Positions 40,896-49,989 of a DNA stretch of 64,000 nt are shown one piece after another. The notes below the pieces were generated by a model, which did no database searches, was not told the origin of the DNA, and worked only from the letters and a program-made list of their open reading frames with translations. The position numbers and the translations under genes are program-made. Source of the stretch: Streptomyces sp. GQFP (GTDB lineage Bacteria; Actinomycetota; Actinomycetes; Streptomycetales; Streptomycetaceae). Location of the stretch: positions 2,914,001-2,978,000 of the forward strand of contig NZ_CP089312.1 in assembly GCF_021545335.1 (NCBI RefSeq), read 5' to 3'. Numbering within the stretch: position 1 is the first letter of the stretch; each line of letters starts with the position of its first letter.

Positions 40896-43800
40896 GTGTC
40901 GCCACAGTCCCCCAGTAACTCATCGAGCATCTCGACCGACGAAGGAGCAGGTAACCCTGCGGCTGCGTTCGGACCCAACGAGTGGCTCGTCGACGAGATC
41001 TATCAGCAGTACCTCCAGGATCCGAACTCCGTAGACCGAGCCTGGTGGGACTTCTTCGCCGACTACAAGCCCGGGGCCGCTGCCGCTCCGACGGCTACGG
41101 CGGGTGCTGCGGCCACGGGGGCCGCAGGTACCACCACGACCGCTCCAGCGGCTCCGGCCGCCCCCGCGGCTCCCGTGACCCCGGCCGTCCCGGCTCCGGC
41201 CCCGGCAGCAGCTCCCAAGCCCGCCGCTGCCGCCCCGGCGCCCGCTCCTGCGGCCCCGGCCGCTCCGGTTGCGAAGCCCGTGGCAGCCGCCCCGGCCGCC
41301 AAGCCGAAGGCCGCTCCCGCGACCGAGGTGGCCGACGGCCCCGAGTTCGTGACGCTGCGGGGCCCCTCGGCCGCTGTGGCGAAGAACATGAACGCCTCGA
41401 TCGAGGTGCCCACGGCCACGTCCGTGCGCGCGGTCCCGGTGAAGCTGCTCTTCGACAACCGCATCGTCATCAACAACCACCTGAAGCGCGCCCGTGGCGG
41501 GAAGATCTCCTTCACCCACCTCATCGGGTACGCGATGGTGCAGGCCATCAAGGCCATGCCGTCGATGAACTACTCCTTCGCGGAGAAGGACGGCAAGCCG
41601 ACCCTGGTGAAGCCGGCGCACGTCAACTTCGGCCTGGCCATCGACCTGGTGAAGCCCAACGGCGACCGCCAACTCGTCGTCGCCGGCATCAAGAAGGCCG
41701 AGACGCTGAACTTCTTCGAGTTCTGGCAGGCCTACGAGGACATCGTCCGCCGCGCCCGTGACGGCAAGCTGACGATGGACGACTTCACCGGCGTGACCGT
41801 GTCGTTGACCAACCCCGGTGGCCTGGGCACCGTCCACTCGGTCCCGCGTCTGATGCCCGGTCAGTCGGTCATCATGGGCGTCGGTTCCATGGACTACCCG
41901 GCCGAGTTCCAGGGCACGAGCCAGGACACCCTCAACAAGCTCGGCATCTCGAAGGTCATGACGCTCACGTCGACCTACGACCACCGGGTCATCCAGGGCG
42001 CCGCGTCGGGCGAGTTCCTCCGGATCGTCGCGAACCTCCTCCTCGGTGAGACCGGGTTCTACGACGACATCTTCGAGGCGCTGCGCATCCCCTACGAGCC
42101 GGTCCGCTGGCTCAAGGACATCGACGCCTCGCACGACGACGACGTCACGAAGGCCGCCCGCGTCTTCGAGCTGATCCACTCCTACCGGGTCCGCGGCCAT
42201 GTCATGGCCGACACCGACCCGCTGGAGTACCACCAGCGCAAGCACCCCGACCTGGACATCACCGAGCACGGGCTCACCCTCTGGGACCTGGAGCGCGAGT
42301 TCGCGGTCGGCGGTTTCGCGGGCAAGTCCCTGATGAAGCTGCGCGACATCCTCGGCGTACTGCGCGACTCGTACTGCCGCACCACCGGCGTCGAGTTCAT
42401 GCACATCCAGGACCCGAAGCAGCGCAAGTGGATCCAGGACCGCATCGAGCGCGCGCACAGCAAGCCGGAGCGCGAGGAGCAGCTGCGGATCCTGCGCCGC
42501 CTCAACGCGGCGGAGGCCTTCGAGACCTTCCTGCAGACGAAGTACGTCGGCCAGAAGCGCTTCAGCCTGGAGGGCGGCGAGTCCGTCATCCCGCTGCTTG
42601 ACGCGGTCATCGACAGCGCGGCCGAGTCGCGCCTGGACGAGGTCGTCATCGGCATGGCCCACCGTGGCCGGCTGAACGTCCTGGCGAACATCGTCGGCAA
42701 GTCGTACGCCCAGATCTTCCGGGAGTTCGAGGGCAACCTCGACCCGAAGTCGATGCACGGCTCCGGCGACGTGAAGTACCACCTGGGCGCCCAGGGCGTG
42801 TTCACGGGCCTGGACGGCGAGCAGATCAACGTCTCGCTGGCCGCCAACCCGTCCCACCTGGAGACGGTCGACCCGGTCATCGAGGGCATCGCCCGCGCCA
42901 AGCAGGACATCATCAACAAGGGCGGCACGGACTTCACGGTCCTGCCCGTCGCCCTGCACGGTGACGCGGCCTTCGCGGGCCAGGGCGTGGTGGCCGAGAC
43001 GCTCAACATGTCCCAGCTGCGCGGCTACCGCACCGGCGGCACGGTCCACATCGTCATCAACAACCAGGTCGGCTTCACGGCGGCGCCCGAGTCCTCGCGC
43101 TCGTCGATGTACGCCACGGACGTGGCCCGCATGATCGAGGCCCCGATCTTCCACGTGAACGGCGATGACCCGGAAGCGGTCGTGCGTGTCGCGCGCCTGG
43201 CCTTCGAGTTCCGCCAGGCGTTCAACAAGGACGTCGTCATCGACCTCATCTGCTACCGCCGCCGCGGCCACAACGAGTCCGACAACCCGGCGTTCACGCA
43301 GCCCCTGATGTACGACCTGATCGACAAGAAGCGCTCGGTGCGCAAGCTCTACACCGAGTCGCTGATCGGCCGGGGCGACATCACCCTTGAGGAAGCCGAA
43401 CAAGCCCTCCAGGACTTCCAGGGCCAGCTGGAGAAGGTCTTCACGGAGGTCCGCGAGGCCATCTCCTCCCCGGCCGAGGCCCTGGCGGGCGACCCGCGGG
43501 CCGAGTTCCCGGTGGCCGTGCAGACGGCGGTCTCCCAGGAGGTCGTCAAGCGCATCGCCGAGTCCCAGGTCAACATCCCCGACCACGTCACCGTCCACCC
43601 GCGGCTGCTCCCGCAGCTGCAGCGCCGGGCGTCGATGATCGAGGACGACACGATCGACTGGGGCATGGGCGAGACGCTCGCGATCGGCTCCCTGCTCCTG
43701 GAGGGCACCCCGGTGCGCCTCTCGGGCCAGGACTCCCGACGCGGCACCTTCGGCCAGCGCCACGCGGTCCTCATCGACCGGGTCACCGGCGAGGACTTCA

Positions 43801-44702
43801 CCCCGCTCCAGTACCTGTCGGACGAGCAGGCCCGCCTGAACGTCTACGACTCGCTGCTCTCCGAGTACGCGGTCATGGGCTTCGAGTACGGCTACTCGCT
43901 GGCCCGCCCCGACGCGCTCGTCATGTGGGAGGCGCAGTTCGGCGACTTCGTCAACGGCGCGCAGACGGTCATCGACGAGTACATCTCGGCGGCGGAGCAG
44001 AAGTGGGGCCAGACGTCCGGCGTCACCCTGCTCCTCCCCCACGGCTACGAGGGCCAGGGCCCGGACCACTCTTCGGCCCGCATCGAGCGGTTCCTCCAGC
44101 TGTGCGCCCAGAACAACATGACGGTCGCTCAGCCGACGCTCCCGTCGAACTACTTCCACCTTCTGCGGTGGCAGGTGCACAACCCGCACCACAAGCCGCT
44201 GGTGGTCTTCACCCCGAAGTCGATGCTGCGCCTCAAGGCGGCGGCCTCGAAGACGGAGGAGTTCACGACGGGCGCCTTCCGCCCGGTCATCGGCGACGAG
44301 TCCGCGAACCCGGCCGACGTCCGCAAGGTCGTCTTCTGCGCCGGCAAGCTGTACTACGACCTTGAGGCCGAGCGGAAGAAGCGCGGCACCACGGACACGG
44401 CGATCATCCGCATCGAGCGCCTGTACCCGCTCCCGGGTGCGGAACTCCAGGCGGAGATCGCCAAGTACCCCAACGCCGAGAAGTACCTGTGGGCGCAGGA
44501 GGAGCCGGCGAACCAGGGCGCGTGGCCCTTCATCGCCCTCAACCTGATCGACCACCTGGACCTCGCGGTCGGCGCGGACATCCCGCACGGCGAGCGTCTG
44601 CGGCGCATCTCGCGCCCGGCGGGCTCGTCCCCGGCGGTGGGTTCGGCGAAGCGTCACCAGGCGGAGCAGGAGCAGCTGGTGCGTGAGGTGTTCGAGGCGT
44701 AG
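40896..44702 (+). CDS. kgd: multifunctional 2-oxoglutarate metabolism enzyme (E2o-like plus E1o)
   Basis: About 1,268 residues. Start taken at GTG 40896 because family members begin shortly before [16 protein letters not shown]; a GTG at 40869 would add nine residues. Order: N-terminal E1-type flap; Ala/Pro-rich linker (about 60-140); an E2 acyltransferase core with [18 protein letters not shown]; then the ThDP-dependent E1 with [22 protein letters not shown] and [11 protein letters not shown], and the C-terminal transketolase half. No lipoyl domain is fused. It oxidatively decarboxylates 2-oxoglutarate in the TCA cycle, pairing with DlaT/Lpd, and in actinobacteria is controlled by the FHA protein GarA. 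Confidence 0.96.
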   Translation: MSPQSPSNSSSISTDEGAGNPAAAFGPNEWLVDEIYQQYLQDPNSVDRAWWDFFADYKPGAAAAPTATAGAAATGAAGTTTTAPAAPAAPAAPVTPAVPAPAPAAAPKPAAAAPAPAPAAPAAPVAKPVAAAPAAKPKAAPATEVADGPEFVTLRGPSAAVAKNMNASIEVPTATSVRAVPVKLLFDNRIVINNHLKRARGGKISFTHLIGYAMVQAIKAMPSMNYSFAEKDGKPTLVKPAHVNFGLAIDLVKPNGDRQLVVAGIKKAETLNFFEFWQAYEDIVRRARDGKLTMDDFTGVTVSLTNPGGLGTVHSVPRLMPGQSVIMGVGSMDYPAEFQGTSQDTLNKLGISKVMTLTSTYDHRVIQGAASGEFLRIVANLLLGETGFYDDIFEALRIPYEPVRWLKDIDASHDDDVTKAARVFELIHSYRVRGHVMADTDPLEYHQRKHPDLDITEHGLTLWDLEREFAVGGFAGKSLMKLRDILGVLRDSYCRTTGVEFMHIQDPKQRKWIQDRIERAHSKPEREEQLRILRRLNAAEAFETFLQTKYVGQKRFSLEGGESVIPLLDAVIDSAAESRLDEVVIGMAHRGRLNVLANIVGKSYAQIFREFEGNLDPKSMHGSGDVKYHLGAQGVFTGLDGEQINVSLAANPSHLETVDPVIEGIARAKQDIINKGGTDFTVLPVALHGDAAFAGQGVVAETLNMSQLRGYRTGGTVHIVINNQVGFTAAPESSRSSMYATDVARMIEAPIFHVNGDDPEAVVRVARLAFEFRQAFNKDVVIDLICYRRRGHNESDNPAFTQPLMYDLIDKKRSVRKLYTESLIGRGDITLEEAEQALQDFQGQLEKVFTEVREAISSPAEALAGDPRAEFPVAVQTAVSQEVVKRIAESQVNIPDHVTVHPRLLPQLQRRASMIEDDTIDWGMGETLAIGSLLLEGTPVRLSGQDSRRGTFGQRHAVLIDRVTGEDFTPLQYLSDEQARLNVYDSLLSEYAVMGFEYGYSLARPDALVMWEAQFGDFVNGAQTVIDEYISAAEQKWGQTSGVTLLLPHGYEGQGPDHSSARIERFLQLCAQNNMTVAQPTLPSNYFHLLRWQVHNPHHKPLVVFTPKSMLRLKAAASKTEEFTTGAFRPVIGDESANPADVRKVVFCAGKLYYDLEAERKKRGTTDTAIIRIERLYPLPGAELQAEIAKYPNAEKYLWAQEEPANQGAWPFIALNLIDHLDLAVGADIPHGERLRRISRPAGSSPAVGSAKRHQAEQEQLVREVFEA

Positions 44703-44722
44703 GCCTCTGGCGGCACAGCGGT

Positions 44723-44758
44723 AGGGCCCGGCACCGGGGAGATCCGGTGCCGGGCCCT
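44723..44758. terminator. bidirectional terminator after kgd
   Basis: A perfect 15-bp stem (44723-44737 with 44744-44758) and 6-nt loop sits between the converging kgd and conflict-operon ends, with a short T-rich run on the plus side. Confidence 0.9.
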
Positions 44759-44761
44759 TCG

Positions 44762-47700
44762 TCATGAGCGGCCGGGTGGGTCGTAGTAGACGCCCAGGTG
44801 CCTGACCCAGTCGGTGTTCCGCTCCCGCATACCGTTCCGGATCCACAACCCCCGCACCCGGGCCAGGAGTTCAGGCACACTCCCCGACCCGCGCAGCACC
44901 TCCCGCTCCACCCAGTTGTAGAACAGGGCACAGTTCCGGTGGTCGGCCCGGCGGCTCCAGAGGATCAGGGGGTAGCCGAGGGTGCGCGCCTCTTCGAGTA
45001 CGGCGGTGCCGTCGTCGTGACGGCACCAGAGGGGTACGGCGTTCAGCGGGGCGTCGTGAAGGGAGGCCGGGAGACGGAGACCCAGCGGAGGGCCGCTCTG
45101 GACGGCGTTCCAGCGCTCGACCCGCTCCAGCGCCACAGGGTCCGGCCCCAGGCCCCTGACGAACACATTGGCCTCGGTACGAAGGGCCTGGCCCGGCGTC
45201 CAGTTCATCACGTCGAGCTCCCAGAGGAGTTCGTCGGGCAGCCGGAACTCGACCATCGCCTTCCGCTTGCCTGTGTCGGCCAGCGCGAGGGCGTGGCTCA
45301 GGTCGTCGCGAAGCTGTGGCACGGGTCCGTCGAGTCTGACGGGCTTGGGCGCTTCGGATACGTACACGACCCGGTTCTCCTGGGTGGCCCGCAGCCGCCA
45401 GGTGTGAGCACCCTCCTGCTCCGGCCCGACCTCGACGGTGATACGACATCCCCGCAGGCCGGGCAGGTCGTCCGCCGTCTCCAGGACACGCTGGACCTCC
45501 CACCGCCGCTCCTCACCGGCGGCCCGCCATACCCAGGTGCGCAGTTCGGCCGACCCCCGGATCCGGCGAGCCGCGAGGTCGGCGAGAATCCGGGCCGCGT
45601 AGACCGCGACGGCTCCGGCGTCCCCGCGCGCGTAGAGATGGGCCGCGCCGTCGCGCCAGCTTCGGGGCGGCAGGCTCGGCAGGGAGCCAGGGCCGTGGGG
45701 GAGCAGGCCCAGCACGGCGTAGGTGTCCTGGGGCGGCTCCAACTCGGCCAGCAGACCGTAGAGTTCGGCGCGGTCGTCCGGCTCCGACAGGCGCCGCGCA
45801 TGGTGCAGGTCGTGCGTGCGTACGAGGCGATGCCACAGCTCGGTGCCCTTCCCGCCCTGCAGACACAGGTCCCGCAGGGCGGCGATCCGCACCGCCCGTC
45901 CCCGGCCGCCGTCCTTGGCAGCCGCCTCGACGACGACTCCGACAACGGAACCGTCCCGACGGCTCAACACGGGCCCGCCGACGCTCAGCGCGGTCGACGG
46001 GGCACTGATGAGGGCGAGCTCGTGGGACTCCTTCTGCCCTCGGATGCGGGTGAGGGCGGAATGGACCTCGCTTCCGTCGGCGTACTGGGCAGTCACCTTC
46101 TGGGGGAGCACGTCCGGCGTGTCCGTGAGCCGAAGGCAGTCGTAGCCACCGTCGACAACGGGCACCTCCAGCACGGCCAACTCGCCCACCGCGCGCGCGA
46201 ACCGGGCACGGAGGTGCCATCCGTCCGCCGTGTGGACAGTGATCCGCGCGCGGTCGTCGCGTGACAGCCCCTCCACCGCCCCCACGCAGGTGACGACCAG
46301 ATTCGGGGCGAGGAAGAAGCCGCTGCCGAGCACCCTGCCTCCGGCGTGAAGGCTGACCACGGCACTGCCGGTGCCGGGGGACAGCGGCACTGTGTCCACC
46401 GAGTCGGGCCAGGCCGTGCGCTGAGACGTGACCAGCACATGGCCGCCCGCCGGGAAGGCGGACGCGTCGTCCACTCCGTCCCAGTCGGGGAAGACGATCA
46501 GCCAGTCCAGCGCTGTTGTCCGCAACACCTCGTACAGCGTCCTGAGACGTTCTTCCACGCCTCCGTCCGTCGGCAGCCCGAACTCGGCCTCCACCAACTG
46601 CGCCAGCCGCTCCCGGCGTTGCGCGTCGTCCCGCCCCGAGACCCACCAGACGATGTCGTACGTGGAGCCGTACCGGCTCACGTACTCGGCGGCGAACGGA
46701 GTCTTGCCAACCCCGGGCGGCCCCACGACGGCACACACCCTGGACCGCCGCCCCTGCTCCAGGCTCCCCCGCACCCGGGCCATCGCCCCCTCCGGCGCGG
46801 TGAACCCGGGCAGCGGGTCGGGCACCCCGCCGTCCTGCCGCAGTGTGGGCCCCGGGAACCGCGGCCCCTGTCCGTCCCAGGCGGCACCCTCAGGAGCAAG
46901 CCCAAGACTGTCGAGCAATCGCTGTGCGGCAACCGCCCCGGTGGTGTCCCACAGTGCGATGGGCGCCCCCGTCTCCCACGGGAAGGGCCCTGTCCGCCGC
47001 ACCGCGACGGGAACGAGCCTCTCCCCTGACCGTTCAGCAACCTCGCGCAGGGAATCGACGCGGCTCTGATCGTCGTACCAGCGTCCGACCAGAAGAAGCA
47101 CACGCCCACCCCGCCCGGAATGCGCCCGCACCCGTTGCCGTACGAGATCCAGCAAAGCGTCCGGCCCCTCGTCCGCCTGTCGCAGCGCGACCTCCTGCCC
47201 CTTGGCCCCCAGCACATGGGCCACCCAGATCGCCCACTCCTCGTCCTCCCCGGCGTACAGGACGTCGACGACCTCCTGCCGCGCCGCCACAGCCGTCCCG
47301 AACCGCCGCGCCACCACCCCCGCGACCTCGGCGAACGCACCCGGCGCACCATCCACGTCCCCCTCCGCCGAACCGACGGAGTCACCCCTCATACGCGCCA
47401 GCGCAAGCGCCGGGAAATTGCGCGCCCTGCGCCCGAAGTGCCGGTCGACGTACTCGCCGCAGTGCTTCAGCACCAGCATCGCGTCACCGCGTGGCAGCAA
47501 CCGCAGCAACGCCTCCCGCACCCCCGGCCGGAACTCGTACCACCCGTCCTCCGCACCCCGTTCCAGCAGCCCGCTCAGCAGCACCTCCGCCAGCACGCTC
47601 GGCCCGGAACGGGGATGCATCGCCCGCTGGACGAGCTGCATCACCGGCAGGGTGAGCGGGACCGCCGAGACGGACACCGCCAGCGCCACGGCCTGGCGGG

Positions 47701-48892
47701 ACGCGCTTCGCCGGAACGCCCGTACGAGCGACTCCGCGTCCGCGACCGGGCGTTCGGGCCGTGCCGGGGACGCCGGATGGTCGGCCCGCACCCACGCGGC
47801 CGGGGCGGACACCGCAAGGCCGGTGCTGCCCGCGAGCAGCCGTGCCCAGGTGCCCAGCGCGGTACGGGTGGGCGACAGCACGGGGACGGGAAGGGCCCCG
47901 GGCGGCCGTACGCCACCGTCCGCCGGAGTGAACTCCAGGCGTGCGCCCATCCCTTCGCGCCGTCGGAGCGTGCCGGGCAGCGCGGGCAGATGCGTGCGCT
48001 GCCACATGCGCTGGGGCAGCGGCTGTACGACGGCCACGGGCGCCGCCCGCCCCCACTGGTGGAGCATCCGCTGCATCGCGCCGGACCGCCACAACGGGCC
48101 CGCGCAGTCGCTGAGTACGAGGGTCAGCTGACGGCCGGTCGGATCGCGCAGCTGCTCCGCCGCCCGGGCCGCCCGGTCGAAGGCCCGTCCGGGCGCGGCC
48201 ACCAGCCGGCCGTCCTCGCCCTCGCGGACGTAGTGGGTCGCCACCTCGCGGAAGGCGCCGAGCCCGGCGCACAGTTGGCGGAGCTCCGCAAGTGCCGTGT
48301 CCCACACGCCGGTCGACGTCGAGACGTCCATGAGGAGCCGCAGGCGGGCCTCGCGGCGCGTGGTCGCGCGCAGGACGGGCAGCAGGAGGCGGGTCTCCGC
48401 CGCCTGTTCGGCCGTGGCCTGTTCGTCGAGGTCGAGGGCGGGGGTGCGGACCGGCGGACGGTAGTGCTGGAGCGGACGGAGGGCGCGTTGGAGCGCGAGG
48501 GGGTTGGGGAGCGCGGTGGCGGAGGGGACGCGGACCCGTACGAAGTCGCTGTCCGCGTCGGCCGGTTCGTCGCCCGGTGTGCCCTCCGCGCGCGGTCGGT
48601 CGGCGTGCAGGCGGGTGCGCTCGGCGACGGGATCGGCGGGCTCGGTGGGCCGGGTGCGGAAACCCGGGCGGGACGCGGGGGTCCGGGCGACCGACGGCGC
48701 ACTGCCGCTGCTCGTCGCCGAGTCCCCGTCGGGCTCGGGCACTTCGGGCCCCGCCCCCGTCGGCTCCGTCGCCCGCCCGACGAACCGTGCCAGCCACAGC
48801 GCCTCGGCGAGTTCCCGCGCGGACGGCTCGACCCCGCCGAGGGCGCGGAGCCGTTCGGCGAGTTCGGCCGACTGTCCGTCGGGGGAGGTCAT
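44762..48892 (-). CDS. vWA / TIR-like / NTPase / degenerate trypsin / VMAP-like multidomain protein
   Basis: 1,376 residues, the last gene of a four-gene overlapping operon. Regions seen in order: helical N-terminal segment of SAV_2336 type; a vWA-like domain with MIDAS D-x-S-x-S (DVSTST near 189) and LVLSDCAG; a TIR-like fold (VDVLYAGEDEEWAIWVA near 541); an NB-ARC-like core with GPPGVGKT (near 725), Walker-B-like WLIVFPDWDG and HVLVTSQR; a trypsin-fold domain (about 844-1000); and a C-terminal VMAP-like region ending LGVYYDPPGRS, matching the end of the neighbouring protease. The trypsin catalytic positions are lost (VVTCVGAV for the His site, VGG for SGG). Likely the signalling scaffold of a conflict system. 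Confidence 0.8.
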   Translation of the reverse strand: MTSPDGQSAELAERLRALGGVEPSARELAEALWLARFVGRATEPTGAGPEVPEPDGDSATSSGSAPSVARTPASRPGFRTRPTEPADPVAERTRLHADRPRAEGTPGDEPADADSDFVRVRVPSATALPNPLALQRALRPLQHYRPPVRTPALDLDEQATAEQAAETRLLLPVLRATTRREARLRLLMDVSTSTGVWDTALAELRQLCAGLGAFREVATHYVREGEDGRLVAAPGRAFDRAARAAEQLRDPTGRQLTLVLSDCAGPLWRSGAMQRMLHQWGRAAPVAVVQPLPQRMWQRTHLPALPGTLRRREGMGARLEFTPADGGVRPPGALPVPVLSPTRTALGTWARLLAGSTGLAVSAPAAWVRADHPASPARPERPVADAESLVRAFRRSASRQAVALAVSVSAVPLTLPVMQLVQRAMHPRSGPSVLAEVLLSGLLERGAEDGWYEFRPGVREALLRLLPRGDAMLVLKHCGEYVDRHFGRRARNFPALALARMRGDSVGSAEGDVDGAPGAFAEVAGVVARRFGTAVAARQEVVDVLYAGEDEEWAIWVAHVLGAKGQEVALRQADEGPDALLDLVRQRVRAHSGRGGRVLLLVGRWYDDQSRVDSLREVAERSGERLVPVAVRRTGPFPWETGAPIALWDTTGAVAAQRLLDSLGLAPEGAAWDGQGPRFPGPTLRQDGGVPDPLPGFTAPEGAMARVRGSLEQGRRSRVCAVVGPPGVGKTPFAAEYVSRYGSTYDIVWWVSGRDDAQRRERLAQLVEAEFGLPTDGGVEERLRTLYEVLRTTALDWLIVFPDWDGVDDASAFPAGGHVLVTSQRTAWPDSVDTVPLSPGTGSAVVSLHAGGRVLGSGFFLAPNLVVTCVGAVEGLSRDDRARITVHTADGWHLRARFARAVGELAVLEVPVVDGGYDCLRLTDTPDVLPQKVTAQYADGSEVHSALTRIRGQKESHELALISAPSTALSVGGPVLSRRDGSVVGVVVEAAAKDGGRGRAVRIAALRDLCLQGGKGTELWHRLVRTHDLHHARRLSEPDDRAELYGLLAELEPPQDTYAVLGLLPHGPGSLPSLPPRSWRDGAAHLYARGDAGAVAVYAARILADLAARRIRGSAELRTWVWRAAGEERRWEVQRVLETADDLPGLRGCRITVEVGPEQEGAHTWRLRATQENRVVYVSEAPKPVRLDGPVPQLRDDLSHALALADTGKRKAMVEFRLPDELLWELDVMNWTPGQALRTEANVFVRGLGPDPVALERVERWNAVQSGPPLGLRLPASLHDAPLNAVPLWCRHDDGTAVLEEARTLGYPLILWSRRADHRNCALFYNWVEREVLRGSGSVPELLARVRGLWIRNGMRERNTDWVRHLGVYYDPPGRS

Positions 48893-49989
48893 CAGAGCGG
48901 TCCGCCGCCGGGGCCGCGCTCGCCGTGGTCCAGGGGCCGCATCAGCAGTTCGGCGAGCCGCTGCCGGTCGGGCTCACGGTCGCGTACGGCCTCCTGGGTG
49001 AGGTAGATGGCGTTGAGGAGCTGGTCGGCGGCGCGCAGGGAGCCGGGGGCCGAGTCGAGGAAGGTGCGGATCAACTCGCCGTTGCGAGCCGCCACTTCGG
49101 CGCCCTCCTCACCGAAGTGGGCGGTGACCATGGTGTCGAGCCGGGACCTGCCCCAGGCGTCGTCGCGGGGCGAGGGGAGATCGAGGTGGAGGCAGCGGCG
49201 CAACAGCGGGGCGGGGAAGTCGCGTTCGCCGTTGCTGGTCATCACGACGATCGGGAAGGCCTTGCAGCGGACGCGCCCGCCCCGCACCACGGCCCGCTCG
49301 TCGTCGTCCGTGAGCACCTCGACGTCCGCCTGCCGCCCGGCGATGCGCTGCAGCTCGGCGATCCTGAACTCGCCCTCCTCCAGGGCGTTCAGCAGGTCGT
49401 TGGGGAGGTCGATGTCGCTCTTGTCCAGCTCGTCGACGAGGAGGACGCGCGGACGCCCGTACGGCAGGAGCGCGGTGCCGAGCGGGCCGAGCCGCAGATA
49501 GTCGCCGATGTCCTCGGTCGGCTGGTCTTCGTTCTCCTCCCAGGCCTGCGACGGGTCCCGCACCTTGGCCATCTGGGTGTCCTGGAGGCGGGCGATGGCG
49601 TCGTACGTGTAGAGGCCGTCGCGCAGGGTCGTACGGCTCACGATGGGCCACTGGAGGACCCTGCCGAGGCCCAGTTCATGGGCGATGGCGTGGGCGAGGG
49701 TCGACTTTCCTGAGCCGGGGTCGCCGGTCACGAGGAGCGGGCGGCGCAGATACAACGCGGCGTTGATCAGCTCCAGTTGCTCCGGCCGCCAGGCGATGCC
49801 GCGCCCGCTGCGGCCACCGAGCCGCCGCGTCGACTCGGTGCCGAGCGGCGGTACGACGGTGCCGCCGGGCTCGCCGTCGAAGTCGCGCCAGGGCGGCGGG
49901 GCGGGCAGCCGCCCGATGCCGTCGTGCGGCTCGCCGGCGCCCCGGTAGATGTACCAGTCCGGTTCGGGGGTGTCGGTCGCGGTCGTCAA
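48892..49989 (-). CDS. MoxR-type AAA+ ATPase of the conflict operon
   Basis: 365 residues from TTG 49989, overlapping the protease stop (TTGA). Walker A GDPGSGKST (89-97), Walker B VLLVDELDK (182-190), sensor-1 VVMTSNGERDF and Arg-finger-like RRCLHLDLP are intact. The DELDKSD insertion loop is that of the MoxR/RavA subgroup, which typically partners with vWA proteins as a chaperone-like motor. Its stop overlaps the start of the vWA-containing giant by one base. Expected to remodel or activate the other operon products using ATP. Confidence 0.93.
   Translation of the reverse strand: MTTATDTPEPDWYIYRGAGEPHDGIGRLPAPPPWRDFDGEPGGTVVPPLGTESTRRLGGRSGRGIAWRPEQLELINAALYLRRPLLVTGDPGSGKSTLAHAIAHELGLGRVLQWPIVSRTTLRDGLYTYDAIARLQDTQMAKVRDPSQAWEENEDQPTEDIGDYLRLGPLGTALLPYGRPRVLLVDELDKSDIDLPNDLLNALEEGEFRIAELQRIAGRQADVEVLTDDDERAVVRGGRVRCKAFPIVVMTSNGERDFPAPLLRRCLHLDLPSPRDDAWGRSRLDTMVTAHFGEEGAEVAARNGELIRTFLDSAPGSLRAADQLLNAIYLTQEAVRDREPDRQRLAELLMRPLDHGERGPGGGPL

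Noticed and set aside
40920..44846. 1,300-codon open frame opposite kgd
   Set aside because: Antisense artefact of high GC3 coding DNA; the sense strand encodes a complete Kgd enzyme.
47120..49006. Long plus-strand open frame across the conflict operon
   Set aside because: Overlaps two genes with clear motifs on the minus strand and shows no recognisable protein pattern.
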